In this document: positions 55,973 through 63,929 of the stretch, one piece after another
Numbering within the stretch: the stretch's first letter is position 1
How the letters are laid out: the number at the start of each line of letters is the position of its first letter
Assembly (NCBI RefSeq): GCF_900177815.1
Contig: NZ_FXAZ01000005.1
Coordinates: forward strand, 124,001-188,000
Reading direction: 5' to 3'
Source: Paenibacillus aquistagni
GTDB taxonomy: Bacteria > Bacillota > Bacilli > Paenibacillales > Paenibacillaceae
DNA length: 64,000 bases
Program-made: the position numbers and the translations under genes
The notes under the pieces: model-generated
Database searches by the model: none
Told to the model about the DNA's origin: nothing
Seen by the model: the letters and a program-made list of their open reading frames with translations, nothing else

Positions 55973-56022
55973 TTCACCTTGCTTTCTGAAATTCCTTGAT
56001 ACATTTCAGAAAGCAAGGTGAA
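55973..56022. repeat. Perfect 20-bp inverted repeat
   Basis: TTCACCTTGCTTTCTGAAAT pairs with its exact complement after a 10-nt loop. No T-run on either side, so it is not a typical terminator. It lies 59 bp upstream of the LLM oxidoreductase start and could be an operator or a mobile-repeat footprint. Confidence 0.8.
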
Positions 56023-56303
56023 GGCACCATGACATTGTACCATGGATTATGCCATAATCTTGGACATTGTCGAGACTGGTTGAAAATGGATGCTGGAATA
56101 TGAAAAATAACATAGACATTTAGGCAAAGCGGGAAAACCAGACTTAGGCGCAGATGGAATAATGAAGCAGGCTATTGCTCTAGATGGTCCAGCTTCTCGT
56201 TTGAAGGAGGCATTTTCACAAAATAAAGGTACAGAGCAAAGCATGAGAGTACATGTGCATGCAGAATAAGGATAATCTGCTTTTATGCATCTCTAACTGT
56301 GCA

Positions 56304-56342
56304 AGAAGGACCTCTTGAAATTTCTTCTCAGGAGGTCCTTCT
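56304..56342. terminator. Hairpin downstream of the ABC permease
   Basis: Perfect 11-bp stem AGAAGGACCTC/GAGGTCCTTCT with a 17-nt loop. Weak T-run (CTTCT), but positioned to end the exporter transcript. Confidence 0.5.
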
Positions 56343-56453
56343 ATTGGAATATGCCCCCGTGAAGGCTGTTATGCCAATGAGGCATGTAGACTAGGCTTGA
56401 ACGTGCTTGCCAGATTGCGAACAATTCCGTCATAAAGCCCTGCCATCGTGCAG

Positions 56454-57269
56454 CTATGTTCTTCGCATATACGCCCTCACCGTTAGCGGTGCGAAGACGG
56501 CCACGACGATAAGCGCGCCAACAAGCGAATAGACAAGATGGCTGCCTGCCGTACCCTGATTGGCCAATTCACGCACTGCCGACACGAGGTGCGAGATCGG
56601 GTTCATGTTGACAAACCACTGCAGCCAGCTCGGCATCGTATCCACTGGTACGAAAGCATTGGATAAAAACGTAAGCGGGAACAGCACAATCATGGAGATC
56701 CCCTGCACGCTTGATGCTGTTCTTGCGATGACGCCAAAAAAGGCAAAAATCCAGCTTATTGCCCACGAGCACACAATGACAAGCACGCCTGCAAGTGCGA
56801 CATATCCAACTCCCCCTCCAGGCTCGTATCCCATCAGATAACCCATAGCAAAGGTGAGCATTGTTGCAATGGCATAACGAATCGTATCTGCAAGCAAGGC
56901 TCCGGCTAGTGGAGCGATTCGAGCAATGGGCAGCGATTTGAATCGATCGAATACGCCCTTATCCATATCCTCTCTTAGTTGGACTCCTGTAACGATAGAG
57001 GTCGTAATCACCGTCTGCACCAGAATGCCGGGTATAATGACGGGCAAATAACTTGCAACATCGCCGGAAATGGCACCGCCAAAGATGTACGTAAACATTA
57101 AAGTAAAGAGAATAGGCTGCAAAGTGACATCAAATAATTGTTCAGGGGTGCGTTTGATCTTTAGCAGTCCCCGATAAGCCATCGTTAAGGAATGGCGCAC
57201 CGATTGAACAAAGCTCGTATGATTCTTGAGCGGTTGCATATGGCTGCTTCCTGCATATGAACGGGTCAT
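56454..57269 (-). CDS. ABC-2 type permease (DrrB-like)
   Basis: 271 residues, six membrane helices; ABC-2 signature block SAVRELANQG after the PVDTMPSWLQWFVNMNPISHL loop, as in DrrB daunorubicin exporters. ATG overlaps the stop of the ATPase gene (ATGA) and has AAGGAGG before it, so the pair is coupled. Exports a hydrophobic compound, identity unknown. Confidence 0.88.
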   Translation of the reverse strand: MTRSYAGSSHMQPLKNHTSFVQSVRHSLTMAYRGLLKIKRTPEQLFDVTLQPILFTLMFTYIFGGAISGDVASYLPVIIPGILVQTVITTSIVTGVQLREDMDKGVFDRFKSLPIARIAPLAGALLADTIRYAIATMLTFAMGYLMGYEPGGGVGYVALAGVLVIVCSWAISWIFAFFGVIARTASSVQGISMIVLFPLTFLSNAFVPVDTMPSWLQWFVNMNPISHLVSAVRELANQGTAGSHLVYSLVGALIVVAVFAPLTVRAYMRRT

Positions 57270-58303
57270 GCTCTTGCCTCCTTCGCTACAGACAGGTCGA
57301 CGCGCTCGCCATCTGGCTTCTCTTCCTTCGGCGCATGGCCGGTAATAGTCAGGAATACTTCGTCCAGCGTTGGCTTCTGCACACTGATCTCAGCCAGATG
57401 AATCCCTTCTGCTCGAAGCGCAATCAACAGGTCCGTCACAAGGTCCACATCTGCCATCGGCGCTGTAATTCGGCCTGCTTCTGCCGACACATTAGAGTGC
57501 ACCTTAAGCACCTGATCTACGATCCTGCGGGCATGGCTAATATCGTCTGCGCCCTGAACATTCAAGTGGAGAGAGGAGGTGCCAACGGAAGCCTTCAATT
57601 CATCTGCGGTCCCCTCCGCCACAACTTGACCTCGATCAATAACCGCGATCCGATCCGCAAGCTGGTCCGCTTCATCTAGATACTGCGTTGTTAGCAATAC
57701 TGTTGAGCCGGTATGAACCAGCCTTCTAATCGTATCCCACATCTGCGTACGCGTCCTTGGATCAAGACCTGTCGTCGGCTCATCCAAGAAGATGAGCGGC
57801 GGCTTGGCAATGAGGCTCGCAGCAAGATCAAGCCGACGGCGCATGCCTCCTGAAAACTGCTTCAATGGGCGCTTTGCTGCTTCGGTCAAGCCAAATTCCT
57901 CAAGCAGCTCAGCAGCCTTCCGCTTCGCTTCTTGGCGCCCTATTCCAAGCAGTCTCGAGAAGATTACAAGATTCTCTGTTGCACTAAGCGACTCATCCAC
58001 AGAAGCATATTGTCCTGTAACGCCAATCAACTGGCGAACAATCGCAGCTTCATTCACAACATCATAACCAAATATACGCGCAGTCCCAGCATCCTGTCGA
58101 AGCAGGGTCGCAAGCATGCGGATCGTGGTCGTCTTCCCCGCCCCATTGGGACCAAGCACACCGTATATCGAGCCTGTCTTCACCTTCAGGTCCACGCCAT
58201 TGACCGCATACTGATCCCCGAATCGCTTAACCAAGCCTTGAGCTTCTACTGCCCACTCGCTTGATCGATTCAACCTTTTCATCATGGGATGATTCACGTT
58301 CAT
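57266..58303 (-). CDS. ABC transporter ATPase (DrrA-like)
   Basis: 345 residues. Walker A GPNGAGKTTT at 51-60, signature FSGGMRRRLDLA, Walker B LIFLDEPTTGLDPRTR, plus the ~90-residue C-terminal DUF4162-type tail (ADVDLVTDLLIALRAEG ... PTLDEVFLTITG) typical of DrrA. Start either ATG 58303 (SD very close) or GTG 58297 (8 nt from AGGAGG). Divergent ArsR gene 380 bp away. Confidence 0.9.
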   Translation of the reverse strand: MNVNHPMMKRLNRSSEWAVEAQGLVKRFGDQYAVNGVDLKVKTGSIYGVLGPNGAGKTTTIRMLATLLRQDAGTARIFGYDVVNEAAIVRQLIGVTGQYASVDESLSATENLVIFSRLLGIGRQEAKRKAAELLEEFGLTEAAKRPLKQFSGGMRRRLDLAASLIAKPPLIFLDEPTTGLDPRTRTQMWDTIRRLVHTGSTVLLTTQYLDEADQLADRIAVIDRGQVVAEGTADELKASVGTSSLHLNVQGADDISHARRIVDQVLKVHSNVSAEAGRITAPMADVDLVTDLLIALRAEGIHLAEISVQKPTLDEVFLTITGHAPKEEKPDGERVDLSVAKEARA

Positions 58304-58448
58304 TTCCTCCTAACGCCTTCATCTGTTATATGAAGCGGCATATTGATCCTTTTCGTTTGATGACTGTATTTATCTTAGAAAAAACAACCTCACCACAACA
58401 CCACCTATGGAATGGTTTATCCGTCAGACTCTGGTAGGAGATGCATTC

Positions 58449-58544
58449 ATGTTCAAAGCGGATAGACAGATGCGAACTGCTAAGCTTATATCAATTAAAA
58501 CGATTCTGACCCTTACGCTGCTTGTTTGCCTTCTCAAATACTGA
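58449..58544 (+). CDS. 31-residue membrane peptide (candidate)
   Basis: ATG at 58449 with AGGAG exactly 8 nt upstream; stop TGA at 58542. The peptide has a basic N-terminus (residues 1-17) and one hydrophobic helix (IKTILTLTLLVCLL), with a lone Cys at 27. Perfect start context and a typical single-pass microprotein layout favour translation. It lies in the otherwise gene-free 380-bp gap between the exporter and arsR; no family is recognised. The rest of that gap holds the arsR iterons. Confidence 0.45.
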   Translation: MFKADRQMRTAKLISIKTILTLTLLVCLLKY

Positions 58545-58604
58545 TTATGATACTAAGCCAAAATTAAAACTGAGCCATCATTAAATTTTTAACTTCTAAA
58601 CTTT

Positions 58605-58646
58605 TATAATATTCCCTTTACGGTATATTCCCTATATGGTATATTC
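58605..58646 (+). promoter_or_regulatory. arsR promoter region with three 16-bp iterons
   Basis: TATAAT at 58605-58610 overlaps the first of three tandem 16-bp units starting at 58606, 58622 and 58638 (core TATATTC; units 2 and 3 share GGTATATTC). Their position upstream of a small ArsR gene suggests an autoregulatory operator. Confidence 0.5.
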
Positions 58647-58683
58647 AGTTCAGAAAATGATTTTGCTGATATGAGGAGCAGCC

Positions 58684-59001
58684 ATGGATACTTCGATTTT
58701 TGCAGCACTTGCCGAACCCAGCCGGCTGCGGATCATTGAGCTACTGCGTGAAGGTCCCCTTACTGTAGGGGCTATCGCCATCCAGACAGGACTAAGACAG
58801 CCGCAAGCCTCCAAGCATCTCCGCGTATTAAGCGATGCTGGCTTGGTGGAGGTGCAGCGAGACGCGAATAAGCGATACTACAAGCTGCGCCAAGAGCCTT
58901 TCCTAGAGATGGAAGCATGGCTTGAATCCTGCCGCCGGGTGTGGGACGAACGATTTGACCGCCTAGACCACTACTTGAAGGAGCTGCAAGGCAAAGACTG
59001 A
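58684..59001 (+). CDS. ArsR/SmtB family regulator
   Basis: 105 residues, ATG 6-7 nt after GAGGAG. Winged helix: LTVGAIAIQTGLRQPQASKHLRVLSDAGLV. No metal-binding cysteine motif (CVCDL absent), matching the non-metal branch (SdpR/AHSA1-linked). 67 bp upstream of a tandem AHSA1 gene, a common pair. Confidence 0.88.
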   Translation: MDTSIFAALAEPSRLRIIELLREGPLTVGAIAIQTGLRQPQASKHLRVLSDAGLVEVQRDANKRYYKLRQEPFLEMEAWLESCRRVWDERFDRLDHYLKELQGKD

Positions 59002-59068
59002 GACTTCGAGCGAGAACTCCGAGTATGAAGCCCTGCTTTACCCAATCGACCTTTGGAGGGAATAAACC

Positions 59069-60046
59069 TTGACTACTCACAACGCTATGGGCAAGACGAC
59101 TGCTACGACTGCAGGCAATGAACTGACTGTCACTCGCACCTTTCACGCTTCAAGAAAGCTGGTGTACAAAGCATGGACCGATCCGAAGCATTTGCCGATG
59201 TGGTGGGGACCTCAGTCCTTTACCATCACCACACACGAGCTTGATATCAGACCTGGCGGCGTATGGCACTATGTAATGCATGGTCCTGATGGCCAAGATT
59301 ATGACAACAAGATGACATTTCTTGAGATGAATGCGCCTGAGCAGATCAGCTACGTCCATGGAGACAGTATTGAGGAAGAGCAGTTCCGTGTGAATGTGAC
59401 CTTTGAAGAGCAAGGGCAAGCAACATTGCTCACGATGCGGATGCAGTTTAAGTCGGCTGAGATTCTTGAGCAGGCTGTTAAAGAGTATGGGGCTTTGGAA
59501 GGAGCCGCTTCCACACTGAGCAGACTTGAAGACCAGCTGCCAGCCATTACCTTTGCCCAAGCCCTAGGCCATACGTTTAAGCTGGAGCGCATCTTCGATG
59601 CTCCCCGCGAATTAGTGTTCAAGGCTTTCTCGGAGGCGGAGCATTTGCAGAAATGGTGGGGACCTCAAGGCTGGACGCTGACGGTATGCAATCTGGACTT
59701 CAAGCCAGGAGGCGCTTGGCATTACTGTATGAAATGCATCGATAAGAACCAAGGCGACTTCTATGGTTATGAATCCTGGGGGAAGGCGATATATGAAGAG
59801 ATTATCGGCGGGGAGAAGATCGTCTATACGGACTATTTCTCAGATTCCGAAGGGAATGAATCGCAGGATCTGCCTCCTTCTACCACGACCTTAACCTTCG
59901 AAGAGTACGAAGGCAAGACAAGAGTCGTAAGCCTGTCTCAATACCGTTCAGCAGAAGCGCTGAAGACGGTTGTCGACATGGGTATGGAGCAAGGCATTAC
60001 CGAGACTTGGGATCGTCTCGCGCAGCATCTGCAAGCTGTTCAATAA
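59069..60046 (+). CDS. Tandem AHSA1 (SRPBCC) domain protein
   Basis: 325 residues, TTG start 9 nt behind TGGAGGG (an ATG follows six codons later). Two AHSA1 domains in tandem: ~20-155 and ~168-322, each opening FHASRKLVYKAWTDPKHLPMWWGP or the equivalent ...FKAFSEAEHLQKWWGPQGW. Most relatives have one domain. SRPBCC proteins bind hydrophobic ligands; function unknown here. Likely cotranscribed with arsR. Confidence 0.88.
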   Translation: MTTHNAMGKTTATTAGNELTVTRTFHASRKLVYKAWTDPKHLPMWWGPQSFTITTHELDIRPGGVWHYVMHGPDGQDYDNKMTFLEMNAPEQISYVHGDSIEEEQFRVNVTFEEQGQATLLTMRMQFKSAEILEQAVKEYGALEGAASTLSRLEDQLPAITFAQALGHTFKLERIFDAPRELVFKAFSEAEHLQKWWGPQGWTLTVCNLDFKPGGAWHYCMKCIDKNQGDFYGYESWGKAIYEEIIGGEKIVYTDYFSDSEGNESQDLPPSTTTLTFEEYEGKTRVVSLSQYRSAEALKTVVDMGMEQGITETWDRLAQHLQAVQ

Positions 60047-60066
60047 TGCAATGACGGCAAGGCAAA

Positions 60067-60108
60067 GCCGCCCAATACTCAGGATGCTGAGCATTGGGCG
60101 GCTGTTCT
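60067..60108 (+). terminator. Terminator of the arsR-AHSA1 unit
   Basis: Perfect stem GCCGCCCAAT (60067-60076) with ATTGGGCGGC (60093-60102), inner CTCAG/CTGAG; weak T-rich tail TGTTCT. Confidence 0.7.
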
Positions 60109-60210
60109 GCATATAAGATTAATTCATAGCAATTTTCAAATTAACTAGGTATAAACTTGCTTCTATTAACGTGCTGGTGTATGCGAGCTCTGCTGAACAG
60201 CTCGATCATC

Positions 60211-60927
60211 CTACAGCTGCTCTGCTTCTACACTGAGAACATGATCGATCTCTTTGATATAATAGTAGATCTCCGACAAGTAATAGTGCTTGGGGACAGA
60301 CAAAATAAGGTCCATTCGCTGCCGTTCCTGATCCAGGTCCTTGATCTTAAAATGCCGGATCTTGAATTCACCCTTGTCGCTACCCGCCTTACTGCTTGCT
60401 TCTGGGTTAGGTACTCTCTGAATCAGCCTGATCAGCTCTGTCATGCGAGTATTGGATTCCACTACGACCTTGAGCGATACGTCGTAGCGATTAAGACGCT
60501 CCGAGCCAAGCAGCTTCATCAAGCTCGGCACCAGATTCACAGCAATGATCAAGAGCAGAATGCCGCAGATGGCTTCCTTGTAGAAGCCTGCCCCGATGGC
60601 CACCCCTAGCGCAGAAGCCGACCATATCAAGGCAGCAGAAGTGAGACCGGAGATGACTTCATTGCTTCTTCTCAGAATAACCCCTGCCCCAATAAAGCCT
60701 ACACCGCTGACAATCTGAGCCGCTAGACGCATCGGGTCCATATTCGGATGCTTATCCCCGCCGAATTGGTTAAAGGCTTCTATGGATACAATGGTCAGTA
60801 AGCAGCTCGCGATACAAATGACCATGCTTGGCCGCATCCCAAGCTGCTTTTGCTTCATTTGTCGATCGAGGCCGATCAGAAGTCCGAACAGCAATGCCAG
60901 CGTTAATTTGAATATCATGATTATCAT
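60211..60927 (-). CDS. MgtC/SapB family protein
   Basis: 238 residues from ATG 60927 with GAGGTGA 5 nt before it; a GTG three codons upstream overlaps that SD. MgtC core: FGLLIGLDRQ, the signature GVGFIGAGVILR, five membrane helices, then a C-terminal cytoplasmic domain (~155-238). MgtC-type proteins affect Mg2+ homeostasis and F-ATPase/K+ balance, mainly in pathogens. The Gram-positive role is unknown. Confidence 0.88.
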   Translation of the reverse strand: MIIMIFKLTLALLFGLLIGLDRQMKQKQLGMRPSMVICIASCLLTIVSIEAFNQFGGDKHPNMDPMRLAAQIVSGVGFIGAGVILRRSNEVISGLTSAALIWSASALGVAIGAGFYKEAICGILLLIIAVNLVPSLMKLLGSERLNRYDVSLKVVVESNTRMTELIRLIQRVPNPEASSKAGSDKGEFKIRHFKIKDLDQERQRMDLILSVPKHYYLSEIYYYIKEIDHVLSVEAEQL

Positions 60928-61122
60928 GTTGTTCACCTCTACCCTATATCATACACGTATTTATTCTGAATGAACCCCTCGAATGTATCGCCGCATTTGC
61001 CAGAGCGCATGAGGGCATTCCTGCCACACCGATCTTTATTTGTCCACTTGAAGGAATCTTTGGTAAAATAAATAGAATGCCACAAGCACAGGAATGCTTG
61101 CATGAATGAAGGAGGATTCGCT

Positions 61123-61551
61123 ATGCCCCGCAAAGACTTCGCTATTAATCCTAGAGCCTATATTTCATTTTCAGACCAGATCAAGCAATTCTACCAAGAT
61201 GAAATGTCAAAGCTTGCTGCTGTTGAGTTAAAGCCTTCGCAAGCTAGAATGCTTCACTTCCTAGCTGACTTTGAAGGACTGCATCAGCGAGAAGCCTGCG
61301 AGATCTTTGGTGTTGGAGCATCCACGATGTCCGAGATGCTTACGGGGATGGAAAAGGAAGGCTACATCTGGCGGGAAGTGAATCCGCAGAATAAACGCAT
61401 GATCTTTATTCGTCTGACCGATAAAGGGCGAGAAGCCGCAGAGCGCATACGCGCCTTGTTCGATGATTATTGTTTATCCTTTATGGAGCATTTCACGGCG
61501 GATGAGATTCGTGAATTCGAAAGACTGCTGCTCAAGTTCAGTCGATCATAG
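61123..61551 (+). CDS. MarR family transcriptional regulator
   Basis: 142 residues from ATG 61123, 7 nt after AAGGAGG. Winged helix REACEIFGVGASTMSEMLTGMEKEGYIWRE and wing NPQNKRMIFIRLTDKG. Probably a dimer. The adjacent FAD lipoprotein gene has a 19-bp palindrome of MarR type (61682-61700), its likely target. Confidence 0.9.
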   Translation: MPRKDFAINPRAYISFSDQIKQFYQDEMSKLAAVELKPSQARMLHFLADFEGLHQREACEIFGVGASTMSEMLTGMEKEGYIWREVNPQNKRMIFIRLTDKGREAAERIRALFDDYCLSFMEHFTADEIREFERLLLKFSRS

Positions 61552-61565
61552 CTATCAGAAGCAAG

Positions 61566-61620
61566 AACAGCCTGCAGATTCATTTTTAATGAATATGTAA
61601 ACAAGGCTGTTTTTATTTTT
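61566..61620 (+). terminator. Terminator of the marR gene
   Basis: AACAGCCT (61566-61573) pairs with AGGCTGTT (61604-61611), with an inner ATTCAT/ATGAAT stem, then TTTTTATTTTT. Confidence 0.8.
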
Positions 61621-61630
61621 CTCTTTTATT

Positions 61631-61646
61631 TGTGAAAATAATCACA
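61631..61646 (+). promoter_or_regulatory. FNR-type palindrome
   Basis: TGTGA-N6-TCACA exactly matches the Fnr box known from B. subtilis. Its centre (61638.5) is 36-41 bp upstream of the expected transcription start, given a TATGAT -10 at 61663-61668. CRP-like regulators use the same half-site, so the factor is an inference. Confidence 0.6.
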
Positions 61647-61681
61647 TTATAAGGCTGATCTCTATGATACCTTGTGATTAT

Positions 61682-61700
61682 TAGTTCGTTAACCGAACTA
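61682..61700 (+). promoter_or_regulatory. MarR-type operator palindrome
   Basis: TAGTTCG-TTAAC-CGAACTA: perfect 7-bp arms, 5-bp spacer, placed just downstream of the -10 and 37 bp before the flavoprotein start. Fits a road-block operator for the neighbouring MarR gene product. Confidence 0.6.
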
Positions 61701-61737
61701 TTCGCAATACGAACATGAGACATCAGGAGGAATCAAG

Positions 61738-63663
61738 ATGAAACGGAAAGGTGTAAAAGCCGCACTATCCTTGCTGTTAGCGGGGTCACTGGTCCTATCC
61801 CTATTTGGCTGCAGCAGCGATACTGCAAGTGACAAACATGCAGCTGATGCAGCGGACAGCAGCCAGAAGATTACCGCAGGCACATATGCCGCATCTGCCA
61901 AAGGCTATCACGACGATGTAAAAGTCGAGGTTACGGTAGATGAAAGCGGGAAAATTACACAATTGGTCGCACATGCAGACGGAGAAACGCCAAAGGTCGG
62001 CGGTGAAGCGGCGCCAAAGATGGTGGATCGAATTAAAGAGAGCCAGCGACTCGATTGCGACGTCATCTCAGGAGCGAGCTTAACCTCTGGTGCGATTCTC
62101 GCTGCGACAGAAGATGCGTTGAAGCAGGCTGGCGTGGATACATCCAAGCTCAAAGCAGGAGAAACCGCCAAGGGAGAGGATGAAGAAGTCACTGTTGATG
62201 TAGTTGTCGTAGGTGCTGGCGCCTCAGGAACAGCGGCAGCAGCGGCTGCAATTGATAGCGGTGCCAAGGTGCTGATGGTCGAGAAGACAAACAATGTCGG
62301 GGGGATCAGCAAGTTCTTCGCAGGCGGTCCCTTTGCTGTTGAATCCCATCTGCAAAAGGAAGCCGGTCCTGAGTATGCCAAGCTGAAAAAGGAGGATTTG
62401 CTCCAACAACTGAATGCTTACTCGCACTTCATCAACTATGGTCCCCTCACGAAGGCCATTGTGTATAAATCCGGCGATACGATCAAATGGATGGAGAAAT
62501 GGGGCGTGACGTTCCACGTGAATCGTGAGACGCCTCAGATCTCGCATATGGATAATGATATGAAGTGGAAGCTGTACCACTGGTTCGATCTATTCAGCTA
62601 TGAGCCAACGGAAATCGCTGTAACGGATGTAGTGCATAAGAACCTAAAGGATGCAGGCCTTGATCTGCGCTTTGAAACGACCGCTACGAAGCTGCTTCAA
62701 GATGATAAAGGTGTCGTAAACGGCATAGCAGCGACGAAAAAAGACGGCAGTACGCTTACCGTTCATGCCAAAGCGGTTATTCTTGGAACGGGCGGATTTG
62801 CGGGCAACTCCGAAATGATGAAGCAATATTACAATACTTCCTACTTGGGCGGCTGGGGTGAAAATGGCTCAGGTGTCAACATGGCATGGGATGCTGGCGC
62901 GGCGAAATGGGACATGGCATCTTCCCTGCTGCATGGCAGCGGCATGGTTGCGGCAGCGACAAAAGGCGATGTCAGCTTGGCCAACAGCCCATTCAACCGC
63001 ATTACCCGTTCGCCGCTCATGTGGATCGACCAATCCGGCAATCGATTCGCGAATGAAGAGCTGGTGTGGGACACAGCGGAGACCGCAAACGCAGCTTATT
63101 CTGTAGGCGGCATCTACTACATTTTGATGGATACTAAGACGCTTGAAGCGTATACCAAAGGCAAGACGCTTATGATGGATACGGCTGTTGGCGGACCAAA
63201 CATGGATCAGGGCGACTTCGTAGCCTTGGCAGAAGAAGGCGTCAAGCAAGGCATAATTACGAAGGGTGAAACGATTGAGGAATTGGCGAAGGCGCTAAAC
63301 ATGGAAACTGAACGTCTAGTGTCCAATGTGAAGGAATACAACCAAGTGGTTCAAACGAAGAGTGATCCCTATGGCAAAAGCGAGAAGAGCTTGGTCTATG
63401 AAGTGAAGCAAGGGCCCTTCTATGCCGTGAAAATGCAAATCAGCAACTTGGGTACGCTGGGCGGCGTGCGCGTAAACGAGAAGCTGCAAGCGACGGATGA
63501 GAATCTGAAGCCAATTCCCGGCCTGTTCGTTGTCGGCAACGATGCTGCCGGCTTCTACGGCAATATTACAAGCTATCCAACGTTCGAAGGCTTAGCAACA
63601 GGCTTCGCCTGGAACTCAGGCCGCATCGCAGGTGAACATGCCGCGGTTCATGTGAAACAATAG
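61738..63663 (+). CDS. Lipoprotein FMN-bind/FAD flavocytochrome-like reductase (fumarate reductase family)
   Basis: 641 residues. Lipobox LFGC with lipid Cys25, so the enzyme faces outward. FMN_bind domain ~45-130 with flavinylation motif DVISGASLTS: T116 is the expected covalent FMN site. Then a FAD-binding reductase domain (VVVVGAGASGTAAA near 155; GGISKFFAGGPF; C-terminal GNITSYPTFEGLATGF). Resembles fumarate, urocanate or related extracellular reductases without heme modules. Needs an ApbE flavin transferase, not in this window. FNR and MarR sites precede the gene. Confidence 0.92.
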   Translation: MKRKGVKAALSLLLAGSLVLSLFGCSSDTASDKHAADAADSSQKITAGTYAASAKGYHDDVKVEVTVDESGKITQLVAHADGETPKVGGEAAPKMVDRIKESQRLDCDVISGASLTSGAILAATEDALKQAGVDTSKLKAGETAKGEDEEVTVDVVVVGAGASGTAAAAAAIDSGAKVLMVEKTNNVGGISKFFAGGPFAVESHLQKEAGPEYAKLKKEDLLQQLNAYSHFINYGPLTKAIVYKSGDTIKWMEKWGVTFHVNRETPQISHMDNDMKWKLYHWFDLFSYEPTEIAVTDVVHKNLKDAGLDLRFETTATKLLQDDKGVVNGIAATKKDGSTLTVHAKAVILGTGGFAGNSEMMKQYYNTSYLGGWGENGSGVNMAWDAGAAKWDMASSLLHGSGMVAAATKGDVSLANSPFNRITRSPLMWIDQSGNRFANEELVWDTAETANAAYSVGGIYYILMDTKTLEAYTKGKTLMMDTAVGGPNMDQGDFVALAEEGVKQGIITKGETIEELAKALNMETERLVSNVKEYNQVVQTKSDPYGKSEKSLVYEVKQGPFYAVKMQISNLGTLGGVRVNEKLQATDENLKPIPGLFVVGNDAAGFYGNITSYPTFEGLATGFAWNSGRIAGEHAAVHVKQ

Positions 63664-63742
63664 CCTGCCCCCTATTAAAATATGAGGCTGTCAATACAAT
63701 GTACAGCCCCGTCAAGTAGATAACACATCATAAAAATCCTTT

Positions 63743-63790
63743 AAGCGGCCTTGGTTCCACATCGGACTAAGGCCGCTTCGTTCAGTTTTA
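63743..63790 (+). terminator. Terminator of the flavin reductase gene
   Basis: Perfect 10-bp stem AAGCGGCCTT (63743-63752) with AAGGCCGCTT (63769-63778), then CGTTCAGTTTTATTT. Confidence 0.75.
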
Positions 63791-63929
63791 TTTAGTCTGC
63801 AATCATTTGGAATTGCAAACACGCAGATATGTCCCGGATACCCTTTTCAAACTTACAAAAAGAAAGCATACCAACGCTGCACTTTTATGTTATGCTAATA
63901 TGGTAAATTAAAGAATTAGAGGTAATATT

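Larger units (their letters stand above)
55915..56453. other. Intergenic region of 539 bp with palindromes and a short open frame
   Basis: Holds a perfect 20-bp inverted repeat (55973-56022), a GATTAT/ATAATC palindrome (56045-56059) and a hairpin (56304-56342). A + strand frame (about 56123-56266, starting after a TAA) reads protein-like (LGADGIMKQAIALDGPAS ... RVHVHAE) but lacks a start with SD, so I treat it as a possible gene remnant only. Confidence 0.5.
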
